Shown: piece after piece, positions 53,935 through 64,000 of the stretch
How the letters are laid out: every line of letters begins with the position of its first letter
Position numbering within the stretch: position 1 is the first letter of the stretch
Source: Vombatus ursinus
Taxonomy: Eukaryota; Chordata; Mammalia; Diprotodontia; Vombatidae
Length of the DNA: 64,000 nucleotides
Direction: 5' to 3'
NCBI RefSeq assembly: GCF_900497805.2
Contig: NW_020954687.1
Coordinates: forward strand, 1,147,523-1,211,522
Notes under the pieces: model-generated
What the model was told of the DNA's origin: nothing
What the model saw: only the letters and a program-made list of their open reading frames with translations
Databases searched by the model: none
Translations under genes and position numbers: made by a program

Positions 53935-54085
53935 ACCGATCACTGAGTGGAAAATGACCAGTTTAGGTTCAAGTTGTGATAGTGTTACTCAATGAATAGT
54001 TGTGACCTTGAGCAGGTCACTTCTCTCTGGGCCTCAGTATCCTTACCAGTAAAATGAAATTGGACCACATGATCTTTACTTTAGG
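53935..54085 (+). mobile_element. MIR
   Basis: It contains gttgtgaccttgagcaggtc and ggcctcagtatccttaccag. Confidence 0.6.
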
Positions 54086-54137
54086 ATCATATGTTCAAAG
54101 TTGGAAGAAACCTTAGAGATAATCTAATTCAAAACTC

Positions 54138-54382
54138 TCTTTTTTTCTTTCTTTCCTTCTTTTTCCTTCCTTCTCTCCTACCTCCCACCTTCCTTCTTTC
54201 CTTCCCTCCCTCCTACCTTCCTTCCTTCCCTTCTTTCTTCCCTCCAGCCTTTCCTTCCTTTCTACCTCCCTTCTATCCCACCTTCTTTCCCTCCCTCCTT
54301 CCTACCTTCTATCCTTCCATCCTTCTCTCCCTCCTTCCTTCCTTCTTTCCTTCCTTCCTCTTTCCTTCCTCTCTTCTTTCCT
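54138..54382 (+). repeat. (CCTT)n polypyrimidine tract
   Basis: About 245 nt of imperfect CCTT/CTTT/CCCTCC units, ending exactly at the 3' end of the antisense L2. Confidence 0.95.
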
Positions 54383-57300
54383 GTCAATGAGCTAGCATTT
54401 ATCAATGCCTACTATGTGCCAGGAACTGTGCTAAATGCAGGAGATAAAAAAGAAAGGCAAAAACAATACAAAAAACAAAACAAAACAAAACAAAAAAAAA
54501 AAAAACAACAACCAGTCCCTGCCCTCAAGGAGCTCACAATTTAACATGAGAGACAACATGCAAACAACTATGTGTAAACAAGATACATACAGGAGAGACT
54601 GGAAATAATCAATTAATCAATAGAGGGAAGGCCCTAGAAATAAGGGGAGTCAGGAAAAACTTCTTGTAGAAGGTAGGATTTCAGCTGCAACTTAGAGGAA
54701 GCCAGGGAAACCAGTAGATGAGGCTGAGGAGGGAGAGCATTGCATCCCAGGCAAGGGGGATGGCCACTAAAAATTCCAGGAACAGGGAGAGGGAGTGTCT
54801 TGTTCATGGAGGAGCAAGAAGACCAGGCGTCACTGGAGGGAAGAGAATAAGGTATAAAAATTATGTCAAGATTAGAAGTAGTCAAGTTATAAAGGACCTT
54901 AAAAGCCAGATGGAGGATTTTATATTTGATAGGGAGCCACTGGAGTTTATTGACTAGGGTGTGACATGGTCAGATCAGCTTGACAGTTGAGCAGAGGATT
55001 GATTGAAGTGGGGAGAGATTTGAGGCGAGGAGATCAACCAGAAGCTTTTTTTAATAGTCCAGGATTAAAGCGATGAGGACCTGCTCTAGACTGGTGTCAG
55101 TGAGAGAAGGGGAGGTGTATGAGTGATGTCTAACAGATTGGATATGGGGAGTAATAGAGAAGGAGGAGTTGAGGATGACATTTAGGTTGTAAGCCTGGGG
55201 AACTGAGGGGATGGTGGTGTTATCAACAGTAATAAGGAAGGTAGGAAGATGGAAGGGTTCAGAGGGGAAAATAGTAAATTCAGTTTTAGACATACTGAGT
55301 TTAAGATGTCTACAGGACATGCAGTTCTAGATGTCTGAAAGGCAGTTAGAGTTGAGAGACTGGGAGTTAGGGGAGAGGTTAGAACTGGACGAAAAGATCT
55401 GAGAGTCATCTGCATAGAGGTGATAATTGAAGCCATGGGAGCTGATGAAATTACCACATGAAATAGTATAGAGTGAAAAGAGAAGAGGACAGAGGACCAA
55501 GCCCCACGAAGTGAGGAAGGGGGATCCCACATGGATGAAGGGCCACCAAAAGAGACAGAGCAGCGGTTAGAGGAGGAGAACCCAGAGAGAGCAGTATCCC
55601 AAAAATCTGGAGACAAAGACAGCATCGAGGAAAAGAGGGTGATCGATAGTGTCAAAGGTTGCAGAGAGGTCTAGGAGAATAAAGATTGAGAAATGGCCAT
55701 TCCATTTGGCAATTGAGAAGAGATCATTAGTAACTTTGGAAAGAGCAATTTCAGTTGAATGATACCAGCAGAAACCAAATTGTAAAGAGTTTAAAAGAGG
55801 GGGAGAGGAGAGGAAGTGAAGACACCTGTTATAAACAACCTTTTCAAGGAATTTAGCCCCCAAAGAGAGGACAGATATTGGAAGGTGGCTATCAGGGATG
55901 AATGACTCAACTGGATTTTTTGAGGATGAGGAGATAGGAGCATGGGTATGTGTGTAGGGAGTAGGAAAGCATCTAGTAGATAAGGAAACATTAAAAATTA
56001 GTGAGAATTGGGATAATAGAAAGCACCACTTGCTGGAGAAGATAGGATGGAATGGGATCACTTGTGTATATAGGGAGGTTTGTTTTGGGAAGAAGAAAGT
56101 TTACCTCTTCATGTGAAATGGGGGTGAAGAAGGAGATTGTAGCAGAAGGCATCTGAATAATGTAATATAAGGAACAGAGAAGAAAAGGGAGCTCTGTGAA
56201 TGGCCTTAGTTTTTTCTTTCTTTTTTTTGTTTTTTGGCTAGGCAATGGGGTTAAGTGACTTGCCCAGCGTCACACAGCTAGTAAGTGTTACGTATCTGAG
56301 TTCGGATTTGAACTCAGGTCCTCCTGAATCCAGGGCCAGTGCTCTATCCACTGCGCCACCTAGCTGCTCTGCCTTAGCTTTTTCAATGAAATACAAGGCA
56401 AGGTTTTCAACTGAGAGGGTAGAAAGAAGGGGTGCTATGAGAGGCTTGAGGAGGGATGAAAAGGTTTGGAAAAGTCAATGTGGTAAGTAGGATAATAAAT
56501 TAATTAGGAAGGTACAAAAGGATTGCCTTGCCATAGCAAAGGTCCAGTTGAGATTATGTAACATTAACTTGTAGTGGATCCAGTCAGAATGATTTCCTGC
56601 TTTCTTCCAGCTTCATTCAACAGTGAGTAGGAGGAAAGACAATAGATGGGAGAAGTAATTTAAGGCTGAGATTTAGTAGAGCAAGGTCTTCTGTAGGCTG
56701 AAAGGGCAAAGGACTTGGGAAAAGAGGATAATGTAGAGTTGAACTGGTTCATTAGGGGTTCAGGATGGGGAAGGGAAAAGAGTACAGTCAGTGAGAGGGC
56801 GATCATAGCCTGGGAAAGAACTGAGGGGTCATGGGGAGGATGAAGAACGTGGTTCAAAGTTGCAAGGTAGAGGGAGAGGTTGAATGACAAAATATTATGA
56901 TCAGATAAAGGAAATTTTGAATTCATGGACATGACTGTGCAACATTTGTGAGTGATAGCAAAATCCAAGGGTATGAGCATCTCTGTGAAGCTGATAGTAG
57001 ATAATGGGAAATGAGCAAATTGAGGAATTGAGAGGTTAGGGTGTTTGAGGGCGTATCCATGTGTATGTTGAAATCCCCTAGTCTGAGGGCAGGAGTTGGG
57101 GAAGATAGAACTGTTAGCCAGGCGTTAGACTAATTGAGGAAAGAAGGAGTATCTCTGAGGTCTGCAGACAACACCTGCCAGAGTCTTGATTGGGTGTTAA
57201 TATTTATTGAATGAATCTCAAAGGAGAGGTTACTGAATGATAGTGTTAAAGAAAGAGCCTAGAAATGGCAATGGGGAAGAAGGAGAAATCCAGTTCCCCC

Positions 57301-57660
57301 ACAATAGTGAGTCTGGATGAATGAGCAAAAGTCTAACTAGTGCTGGGAAGGGCAGCCTTTAGGAGGGAACCAGGTCTCAGTGAGTGCAGGAAGATGGAGC
57401 CATCAAGAAGCAAGAGGGTCTAAGATGGAATCTTCTTTCTGCCCTATGGAGTAGGCATTCCAGAGAACCCAGCAGAAAGGCCTGATAGCTCTAGAGTGGA
57501 AGTTTGGGGGAGGTTAGGTTGAGGGGGATGAGAATAAGAGATTGGTGAGTGGAAGATGGAAACAGGGTTTGAACACTGGCAACTGGACATTCAGAATCAC
57601 TGGGATGGGGTGGAAATAGTTAATGTTAATCATTGAGAAATGAGTCCAGGTAGGTTATCA
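54383..57660 (-). mobile_element. Near-complete L2 LINE, antisense
   Basis: The 3' tail lies at 54383-54560 (ctagcatttatcaatgccta, ctgccctcaaggagctcaca) and the element runs 5' to about 57660. Minus-strand frames give reverse transcriptase: LSLGAKFLEKVVYNRCLHFL, FGFCWYHSTEIALSKV, DLSATFDTIDHPLFLDAVF and the YADD box at 55416-55405, preceded by FNYHL. An endonuclease-end motif SDHNILSFNL lies in the frame starting at 56980. Several frame changes are visible, so it is inactive. A SINE sits at 56218-56375. L2 consensus length is about 3.3 kb. Confidence 0.88.
56218..56375 (-). mobile_element. Poly(A)-tailed tRNA SINE (WSINE1-like), antisense
   Basis: A T-rich run, then ggctaggcaatggggttaag, tttgaactcaggtcctcctg and cactgcgccacctagctgct at the head. 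It lies in the L2. Confidence 0.88.
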
Positions 57661-57675
57661 TTGTTTACAGAGGTT

Positions 57676-57860
57676 CCTTTTTGCCTTCCTTCCTCCCTTC
57701 CTCCCTCCTTCCCTTCCTTCTTTCCTCTTTCCCTTCTTTCCTTCCTTCCCTCCTTCCCTTCCTCCCTTCCTCCCTCCTTCCCTTCTTCCTTCCCTCCATC
57801 CAGCCTTCCCTTTCCTCCCTATTTCCCTTTTTTCTTTCTTTCCTCCCTTCTTTCCTTTTA
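57676..57860 (+). repeat. (CCTT)n polypyrimidine tract, second
   Basis: About 185 nt of imperfect CCTT/CCCTCC units, just beyond the 5' side of the antisense L2. Confidence 0.95.
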
Positions 57861-57864
57861 AAGT

Positions 57865-58345
57865 TAAAAATTCCTAACTTCTATGACTTCCAGAAAGCAT
57901 CAGGGAAATGGAAATATTGTTTCCGCACATTTTGCAAATCAGGAACTAAACTTGTAGCAGAATGTTTGCCCATGCCCATCCAGTCCTAAGAGTGCCGTCT
58001 TTATGTTGAGACACACTTCTGTAAGGGAGGAGGGAGAAGAGAGGAGTAGGTAGTTCTGGCACTTCTAACTCTTCAACCCAGATGGGCACACGGATCAAAA
58101 GAAGGGATACTTGACAGGCGGAGATTCATGTATGGACTGGGCCTTTGGAGAAGGCTCTGGAGAAGAGGGCTCTTGGATTTAGGGTTTGTTTTTTTTTTTC
58201 CTGTGCCTAGAAATGACCCTCTCATCCTCTTCCCCCACCACATTTACTCATCCTCTCACCATCAATGCCCAGTTCTGAAGGCATTTTGTCTTCCTTGTTG
58301 TTAACTGACATAAGGAAGAAACACCCAGTACATCTCCTTTGCTCT
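57865..58345. other. Single-copy stretch
   Basis: No exon or repeat seen. Confidence 0.35.
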
Positions 58346-58349
58346 TAGA

Positions 58350-58500
58350 AAGCAGCCACACTTTACAGCTCAGGAAACTGAGACCCAAAAAAGTTGCCCA
58401 AGGTCATACAGGTAGTAAACAGCAGAGCTGAGATTAGAACCCAATCCCTCTGTCTCCAAAACTAGAGCACTTTCTACTGTACCACACCGCCTCTGTAGGT
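58350..58500 (-). mobile_element. MIR, antisense
   Basis: It shows ttacagctcaggaaactgag and ctgagattagaacccaatcc. Confidence 0.6.
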
Positions 58501-58504
58501 CTCT

Positions 58505-59210
58505 TGGAGCTCAAAATACGATTGTAAATTCTAGTATTCTATATTTCCGTAAGAGAATAGGTATGTGTATCTATATATAGTGTTCGGAGTCATAGAGTGT
58601 GATCAAATGGTATGTTCTTAAGTATGTCCTGTCCAGGACTGGCAAAGTTTAGGGAACAGGACCATAAAAGTGCCCAGGCCTCCTGACCGGCTGTCAATGA
58701 GTCACTGGCAGTCAGGTTCCCCAACCAGGTGACTGCTTACTGGCTATCACTAAGATAGGTTCATGCCCTGGCTTATCTTTGGAGCCTCTCGAGCTCAGCA
58801 GAGACTGACAATGTCCTTTGTATTAGGCAGAGATGACGTAGGGTTAGTAGGGCATGTACTCTGGGCGGCTCTTGCAGTAGTGGGAATGAGTCGGCCCCCA
58901 TGAAGTCATGCTCCATGACCCAGTCACCCACATAACCAGTGACACCCATTTGTGACCAAGCTTGATTGTATGCAGGTCTGGAGCCTCAGAAGGCAAGAAA
59001 GCTGAGCAGCATACATAGATGCTCAACTCCATGGCCTCGTTGTTACCCACTGACCACTTAGACTGGTGTGACCATCAAGAGAGAGGGAGGGACCACGTCA
59101 CTGCACGTCCTGCTCCAAAGTGGTCAGAAGAGGGGGGATCTGGCGATAAAATGCCTGAAGTAGGCAATAGGTATAAAAGATAAAGTGGCAGATAGGAGAC
59201 TAAAGATCAC
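58505..59210. other. Single-copy stretch
   Basis: No recognised repeat or exon. Confidence 0.4.
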
Positions 59211-59447
59211 CCCTATCATTGCCCTGTTCAGTAAGCCTCAGTGGCTGCCTACTACCTCTAGAATCTAATAGAAATAAATGCCTTTTGGCATTTCAAGCTT
59301 TTCACAAACTGGTTCAAAACTGCTTTTCCAGACCTTATCAGCATTGCTTCATAGCATTTTACTGTCCAGCCAGACCAGCCTTCTTGCTGTTGCTCACTTG
59401 CGATATCCCACTCTCTTAAATGAGGGGTAGAGGGTTGGGCTAGAATA

Positions 59448-59642
59448 TCAGGGGTGGGAACCTGGAGCCTCGAGGCCACATGTGGCCTTCTAGGTCCTTA
59501 AGTGGGGCCTTTTCACTGAATCCAAACTTCACAGAACAAATCCCCTTAATAAAAGGATTCTTTCTGTAAAACTTGGACTCGGTCAAAAGGCTGCACCCAG
59601 GGACCTAGTGGTCTTAAGAATGAAAGTTCCCCACCCACCCCA
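59448..59642 (+). mobile_element. hAT-type fold-back MITE, both arms
   Basis: Left arm tcaggggtgggaacctgg through ttcactgaatccaaacttca; right arm aaacttggactcggtcaaaa through gttccccacccaccc. The two arms are inverted repeats over most of their length, joined near ccccttaataaaagg. Part of the right arm is missing. Confidence 0.75.
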
Positions 59643-59872
59643 GCAGATGAGCTCTGATTCCTTTCCATCTGTTATTTCTCTGTTATTCATCTCCCTTCTC
59701 CATGCCTTTGCACATGCTGTTCCTCTTGGTACTAATGCACTCCCTCCTCACCTCTGCCACTCAGAATCCCTAGCTTCTTTTAAAGCTCAGTTCAAGCACT
59801 TTGTGGGAAGGACTTTCTGATTCCCCTGCCTTAGTGTCCTTCCCTCTGCCTCCATTACCTTGTATTTATAGG

Positions 59873-60080
59873 ATCATAGATTTAAAGCTGGAAGGGACCT
59901 TGAGGGGAAAAGGGTCATTAAATCCAATCACCTGTTTTATAAATGAAGAAACTGAGGCCAAGAGAGATTAAGTGATTTGCCTAGTTTTGCATAGCTAGTA
60001 AGTGCCAAGGAGGGATTTAAAGCTAGGTTTTCTGGACTAGAAATGCAAGCCCGGATACACTATACCACACTGCTGCTCAA
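59873..60080 (-). mobile_element. MIR/CORE-SINE, antisense
   Basis: It shows tagatttaaagctggaaggg, gaagaaactgaggccaagag and tagctagtaagtgccaagga. Confidence 0.7.
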
Positions 60081-60284
60081 AGGCATCTACTTTTTGCATC
60101 TTTTGCATCTACTTTTTGAATCACTCCCTCCTCATCTCCCCCTCCTGGTTTCCTTCAAGTCTCTGCTAAAATCTCACCTTCTGCAAGAAGCCTTTCCCAG
60201 TCCCCCTTAATCCTGGTACCTTAACTATGAGATTCCCTCCAGCTTATCCTTCATATAACTTGTTTATACATAGTTGCCTTTGTT

Positions 60285-60515
60285 GTGGCAAGAGTGCTGG
60301 GCCTGGAGTCAGGAAGACTCGAGTTCAAATTTGTCCTCTGATGCTTACTAGCTGTGTGACCCTGGGCAAGTTACTCAACCTCTGTTTGCCTCAGTTTTCT
60401 CATTGATAAAGTGGGTATAGTTAATAGTACCTATCTCCCAGGGTGTTGTGGGAGTCAATTGAGATAATATTTGCAAAGTGCTGTATAAATGCTAGTTTTT
60501 ACTATTACCATTGTT
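60285..60515 (+). mobile_element. CORE-SINE (THER1-like)
   Basis: It shows gcaagagtgctgggcctgga, gtgaccctgggcaagttact, caattgagataatatttgca and gctgtataaatgctagt. Confidence 0.8.
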
Positions 60516-60790
60516 CCTCCATTGGAATATGAGGTCCAGGAGTACAGGGACTATGATTTGCTTTTCTTTGTATCCCCAGCATTTAGCACAATGCCTGGCA
60601 TGCAGCAGGCACTTAATAGGTGCTTCTTGACTAGACTTGACCACCTGTACCTGTACGTGTATTTTCCTCCTTACCACGTAAACTCCTGGAGGATAGGTAC
60701 CATTTTGTTTTTACTTTATATTCCACCCCATCCCCCATACAAATATGCTAAACAAATACACAATGCCTGGCACATAGTAGATTGATTGAG
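60516..60790 (+). mobile_element. Two L2 3' tails in a row
   Basis: The first tail (ggaatatgaggtccaggagt, gcatgcagcaggcacttaat) is followed by a second (cgtaaactcctggaggatag, atgcctggcacatagtagat). Confidence 0.7.
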
Positions 60791-60944
60791 AATATGCCTT
60801 GGTTCCTTTGTCTTATTTCATTCAGATGGATTGTTGTTGTTAACATTACTGGTCCGGAGTACTGGGGTTTGGCTGTTTTCCTTTCTACCCAAATAATGAT
60901 TAGCTCATTCCATCCAGTGAATTAGTTATAATGACCATTTACTA

Positions 60945-61110
60945 AAAGCCAGCATGGAGTCAGGGCACTTTGGCTTATATTCTGATTCTTCCACTTACAA
61001 ACTCTGGGACCTTGGACATGTTACTTTGCCTTAGCCTCAGTGTCCTCATCTGTCAAATGGGGATGCTAATAATATTTACCCTCATTGTTGTCTTGGGGAA
61101 ACTTTAAAAT
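60945..61110 (+). mobile_element. CORE-SINE/MIR
   Basis: It shows cagcatggagtcagggcact, gggaccttggacatgttact and cagtgtcctcatctgtcaaa. Confidence 0.65.
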
Positions 61111-61114
61111 GTTA

Positions 61115-61790
61115 TAGGAATGTGAGGCAATCTCTCCCTGTTCTAATGTTCTTCCATTCTTCTGGTTAGTTTAGAACCTACAGTTATTCAACTGCTTTCC
61201 CAGGTCACTGAGGCTCAGGGCACAGCGGGAGAGGAGAAGGGGTGGGGCCACCCTGACCACTTCTGACTCATGGCTCGGGCTCCCTCCAAAGAGAAAGTAC
61301 CAGATTACAAAAGAGAAGTTTAAAAATTGGAGTTTTCCCTGGCCCACTCTCCCCTCCGCCTGTGCCTGCCTGGGTTTGGGACTGTACATTTTCTGATTCT
61401 CTTGGGGACCTTACCAGGCACCCCTTGAACTTCCTAGGATGGGGTTGTTTGTTTTTAATTGTATTTTTTGGCTACATGAGTGCCTTGCTCCTGCTGGCCA
61501 GGCCCAGCACAGCTGCTGCCTGGTTGCCAGGGCTTAGGGCCTGAAGGAATTTTCCACCTGCCTGTCTCTGCTGTCCCTCAAAGCCCTTTCAACATCTGCG
61601 GGTTCACTCAGGCACATCGACCAGAGTGTTCCATCCTGCCCCCTCCTGGGCCCAGGTCCCTCCCAGAGCACCTCTTATCTAGGAATCTCAAAGCAACTTT
61701 AATCATAGTCACTGTACTTAGGGTGGGAAGGGACCACATTTACTAGATAACAGGAGAAAAGGGAAGAACCTCTCAGATCAGAAGCCTACA
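61115..61790. other. Single-copy GC-richer stretch
   Basis: No exon is supportable. The part 61200-61680 is GC-richer than its surroundings and repeat-free. Confidence 0.4.
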
Positions 61791-61792
61791 GC

Positions 61793-61978
61793 TTCTTAAC
61801 CCTATTTGTGTGTCCTGGGCCCCTTTGGCAGTCTGATGAAACCTATGTATCTCTTCTCAGAATAATGTTCTGAAATGCCAAAAATCAAACATAGAAGACT
61901 ACAAAAGAAATAAATTATACTGAAATAAAGTTATCAGTATTAAAAAAAACAACAACTAAGTTCATGGATCCTAGGTTA
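61793..61978 (+). mobile_element. Old DNA-transposon-like repeat, copy 3
   Basis: It begins cttcttaaccctatttgtgt and ends ggatcctaggttaataatcc, with cccctttggcagtctgatga and ttctcagaataatgttctga inside, matching copies 1 and 2. Confidence 0.6.
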
Positions 61979-61989
61979 ATAATCCATTC

Positions 61990-63085
61990 TATTCCCCAAT
62001 AGACAAATTGATCAAAGGATATGAAAAACACCTTTCAAAAGGACTGCAAACTGAAGAAGAAACTATGTGAATTTTCTAAATAACTAATAATAAGAGCAAT
62101 AAAACTCAAAAACAACCTTGAGGCTTCCTCTCACACCTTGCAAGTTGTCAGAAGTGATAAAAGATGGGAATGGCCAATGTTAACAGGGGTTGTGGGAAGA
62201 TCAGCACTCCAATGCATTGTTGGTGAGCTGAGAATTAGTCCAATCGCTTTGGAAAACAGTTTTGAATTATGCAAATAAAGTGACTAAAATGCCCAGACCC
62301 TTTGACCCAGAAATTCTACTGCTGAGTATATAATCCAAAGAGGTGGTTGATATAAAGAAAGGTCTCATATCCTGTATACAGTTTGTTTGTACATATTTGC
62401 TTGCTTATTAGAGTGTCAGCCTCTAAGGGCAGTATCTTTTGACACTTTGTATCTCCAGGGTATAACACAGTACCTGACACTTAGTAGGCACCTAATAAAT
62501 GTGTATTAACTGACTGACTCAGAGACATCAACATTATTTATAGTAACACTTTTGGTAGCAGCAAAGAACGGGAAACAAAATAGAAGGCCATTCATCGGGA
62601 CATGAGTGAAGAAATTGTGGCATGCGAATGTAATGGAATATTACTGTGCTGTAAAAAAAGATGAAAATGATGAATACAGAGAAACAGGAAAGAAGAACCA
62701 TGGAACTGATATTGGGTGAAGTAATCAAAGCCAAGAAAACAATATACACAATGACTTCAGCAATGTAAATGGAAAGAACAACGGACAACCACAAAACAAT
62801 GAAAAGACTCTTGCAAAATTTAAAAGAACAAGCACAGTCCCAGAAGATGAGATATGAGAAGACACCTCCCACAGTCTTCCTCTTGTACAGGTGGGAAGTC
62901 TTTGGGGAGGGGTGGGGGAGGGGGACACATTATATAGATTTTCAGATTTTTTTCCCCAATGTATTGATCAGATTTGCTGATTATTTTTCCTCTTTGTCTT
63001 TGAGGGGGTGGGGTGGGATTGTTATAAGGAATGGAGAAGAAAATTTACGTAATGTAAAACAAAAAATATCAATACAATTTAAAAA
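61990..63085 (+). mobile_element. L1 3' end, split by an L2 tail
   Basis: ORF2 C-terminal words in broken frames (KRWEWPMLTG, LLVAAKNGKQNRRPFIGT, LWHANVMEYYCAV) are followed by a 3' UTR (gggaggggtgggggaggggg) and a final A run near 63085. An L2 3' tail interrupts it. Confidence 0.75.
62360..62520 (+). mobile_element. L2 3' end inside L1
   Basis: It shows gagtgtcagcctctaagggc, cagtacctgacacttagtag and gcacctaataaatgtgtatt. Confidence 0.7.
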
Positions 63086-63091
63086 AAAAAA

Positions 63092-63212
63092 GAACCCAGT
63101 CTAGCCCAACTCCCTTATTTACTATATCTGTGATCTTGAACAGATTATTTAACCTATCTGGCCCTCAGTTTCTTCATCTGTAAAATGAAGGGGACAAGGA
63201 TTAGAAAAATTG
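63092..63212 (+). mobile_element. MIR
   Basis: It shows atctgtgatcttgaacagat and cagtttcttcatctgtaaaa. Confidence 0.65.
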
Positions 63213-63299
63213 TATTATTATAAATTTAATTAATTTAAAAATTCAATTCACAAAGATTTATTAAGAGCCTTCTACGTACAAGGCACATAGTATGGGAAG

Positions 63300-63535
63300 C
63301 ATGGGGCACTGTGGTTACAGAATTGGCCTTGAAGCTAAGAACACTGGGTTCAAGTCTGGTCTTTGACACATACTACTATTTATACCCTGGAAAGTCAGTT
63401 CAACTCTTGGTACTCTCAGGCAATTTTTAAAACTATGAGTTTCAAAGAAGATGATGGCAACACTGCATTGGCAGAGGGAGTTTTCTCACCAGGCAGTCCC
63501 CTATGCCAATGAAATCACGTCGGGATCTAGTCCCT
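63300..63535 (+). mobile_element. CORE-SINE
   Basis: Head atggggcactgtggttacag, then the 3' part gcattggcagagggagtttt and tatgccaatgaaatcac, known from the end of THER1/MIR-like SINEs. Confidence 0.6.
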
Positions 63536-63537
63536 TA

Positions 63538-63782
63538 TTGGTGTTCAGTCATATCTGACTGTTTGTGACCCCATTGGGGGTTTTCTTGTCTGAAGTACTG
63601 AAGCAGTTTGCCATTTCCTTCTCCAGCTCATTTTGCAGATGAGAAAACTGAGGCAAACAGGGTGAAATGACTTTCCCAGGGTCACACAGCTAGTCTCTCT
63701 GAGGCCAGATTTTAACTCAGGAAGATGAGTCTTCCTGACTCCAGGCATGGTACTTTATCCACTTCCCCACCTAGCTTCTGGT
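63538..63782 (-). mobile_element. tRNA-headed SINE with BovB/RTE-type tail, antisense
   Basis: It begins ttggtgttcagtcatatctg and ends ttccccacctagcttct. Confidence 0.85.
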
Positions 63783-63794
63783 CCAGTCACTACC

Positions 63795-64000
63795 CCTATA
63801 CAAAGACAAAAACAAAACAGGCTCTGCCCTCAAGGTGTTTTCATTCTTACATTTAAATAAGTACAAGATAATATGAAAAAAGGAGAGACTTTAGAAGTTG
63901 TGGCAGCTTGGGGAGTTAGGGAAGGCTCCATTGGAAAGGTGCCCCCTAGACTGAGCCCTGAAGGAAGTTGAGGATTCCCAGGGAGGGCATTGCAGGAATG
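63795..64000 (-). mobile_element. L2 3' end, antisense, runs off the window
   Basis: It shows ctctgccctcaaggtgtttt, gggaaggctccattggaaag and gggagggcattgcaggaatg. Confidence 0.65.

Larger units (their letters stand above)
59212..60290 (+). mobile_element. L2 3' half, broken by insertions
   Basis: Sense L2 pieces at 59212-59420 (aagcctcagtggctgcctac), 59645-59870 (catgcctttgcacatgctgt) and 60110-60290 (tttccttcaagtctctgcta). A DNA element and a MIR lie between them. Confidence 0.65.

Noticed and set aside
54091-54390. Pro/Ser/Leu-rich frame in the (CCTT)n tract (and again near 57640-57989)
   Set aside because: It is a translation of a simple repeat.
35200-64000. Search for endogenous retroviruses, LTRs or Polinton-like elements
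   Set aside because: No LTR pair, capsid, protease, retroviral polymerase or integrase words were seen; the reverse transcriptase found is of L2 type and the other coding remnants are L1.
35200-64000. Search for ELF3 or another protein-coding gene downstream of GPR37L1
   Set aside because: No ETS-domain words or other conserved exon with splice sites could be read on either strand.

Overview
This is a vertebrate nuclear window, almost certainly from a marsupial. Introns are spliced, there is one CpG-island promoter, and interspersed repeats are very dense. The repeats are the mixture known from marsupials: tRNA-headed SINEs with a BovB/RTE-type tail, tRNA-headed SINEs ending in poly(A), MIR/THER1-like CORE-SINEs, many L2 copies, and L1 3' ends. 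The poly(A)-tailed SINE resembles WSINE1, which would favour an Australian (australidelphian) marsupial; the species itself is an inference.

Three host genes are readable. (1) The 3' end of PTPN7 (plus strand, exons 808-965, 2518-2631 and 5156-5249) gives the WPD loop, the HCSAGIGRTG catalytic signature and the C-terminus of this MAP-kinase phosphatase; its 5' exons lie before the window. (2) ARL8A (plus strand) is complete: seven coding exons from 13243 to 24358 give a 186-residue lysosomal small GTPase, with a GC-rich promoter and 5' UTR at about 12.7-13.24 kb and a polyadenylation signal at 25332. (3) GPR37L1 (minus strand) is complete: two coding exons (35116-34490 and 30584-29772) give a 479-residue class A orphan receptor with a polyadenylation signal at 29122-29117. 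The order PTPN7 > ARL8A > < GPR37L1 is the same as in human 1q32.1, which supports all three calls.

Layout: 1-6.5 kb PTPN7 3' part; 6.5-12.2 kb intergenic with SINEs; 12.2-25.35 kb ARL8A; 25.35-29.1 kb the gap between two convergent genes; 29.1-35.2 kb GPR37L1; 35.2-64 kb a gene-poor block with no supportable coding exon. That last block is built from L1 3' ends, L2 (including a near-complete antisense copy at 54.4-57.7 kb with readable reverse transcriptase), SINEs nested in them, old DNA-transposon remnants and microsatellites, separated by single-copy stretches (the longest 47.1-48.66 kb). The Human Genome order places a comparable gene-poor interval beyond GPR37L1 toward ELF3.

The genes do not form one pathway. 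PTPN7 is a lymphoid ERK/p38 phosphatase, ARL8A a ubiquitous lysosome-motility GTPase, and GPR37L1 a glial receptor. I found no endogenous retrovirus, CRISPR array or stand-alone tRNA/rRNA gene. The more unusual items are a short L1 5'-UTR retrocopy with a 16-bp target duplication nested three deep, an unidentified 3'-end retrocopy at 39.2 kb, three copies of an old terminal-inverted-repeat element, an 86-bp tandem duplication in the GPR37L1 intron, and an assembly gap in a purine tract at the ARL8A promoter.
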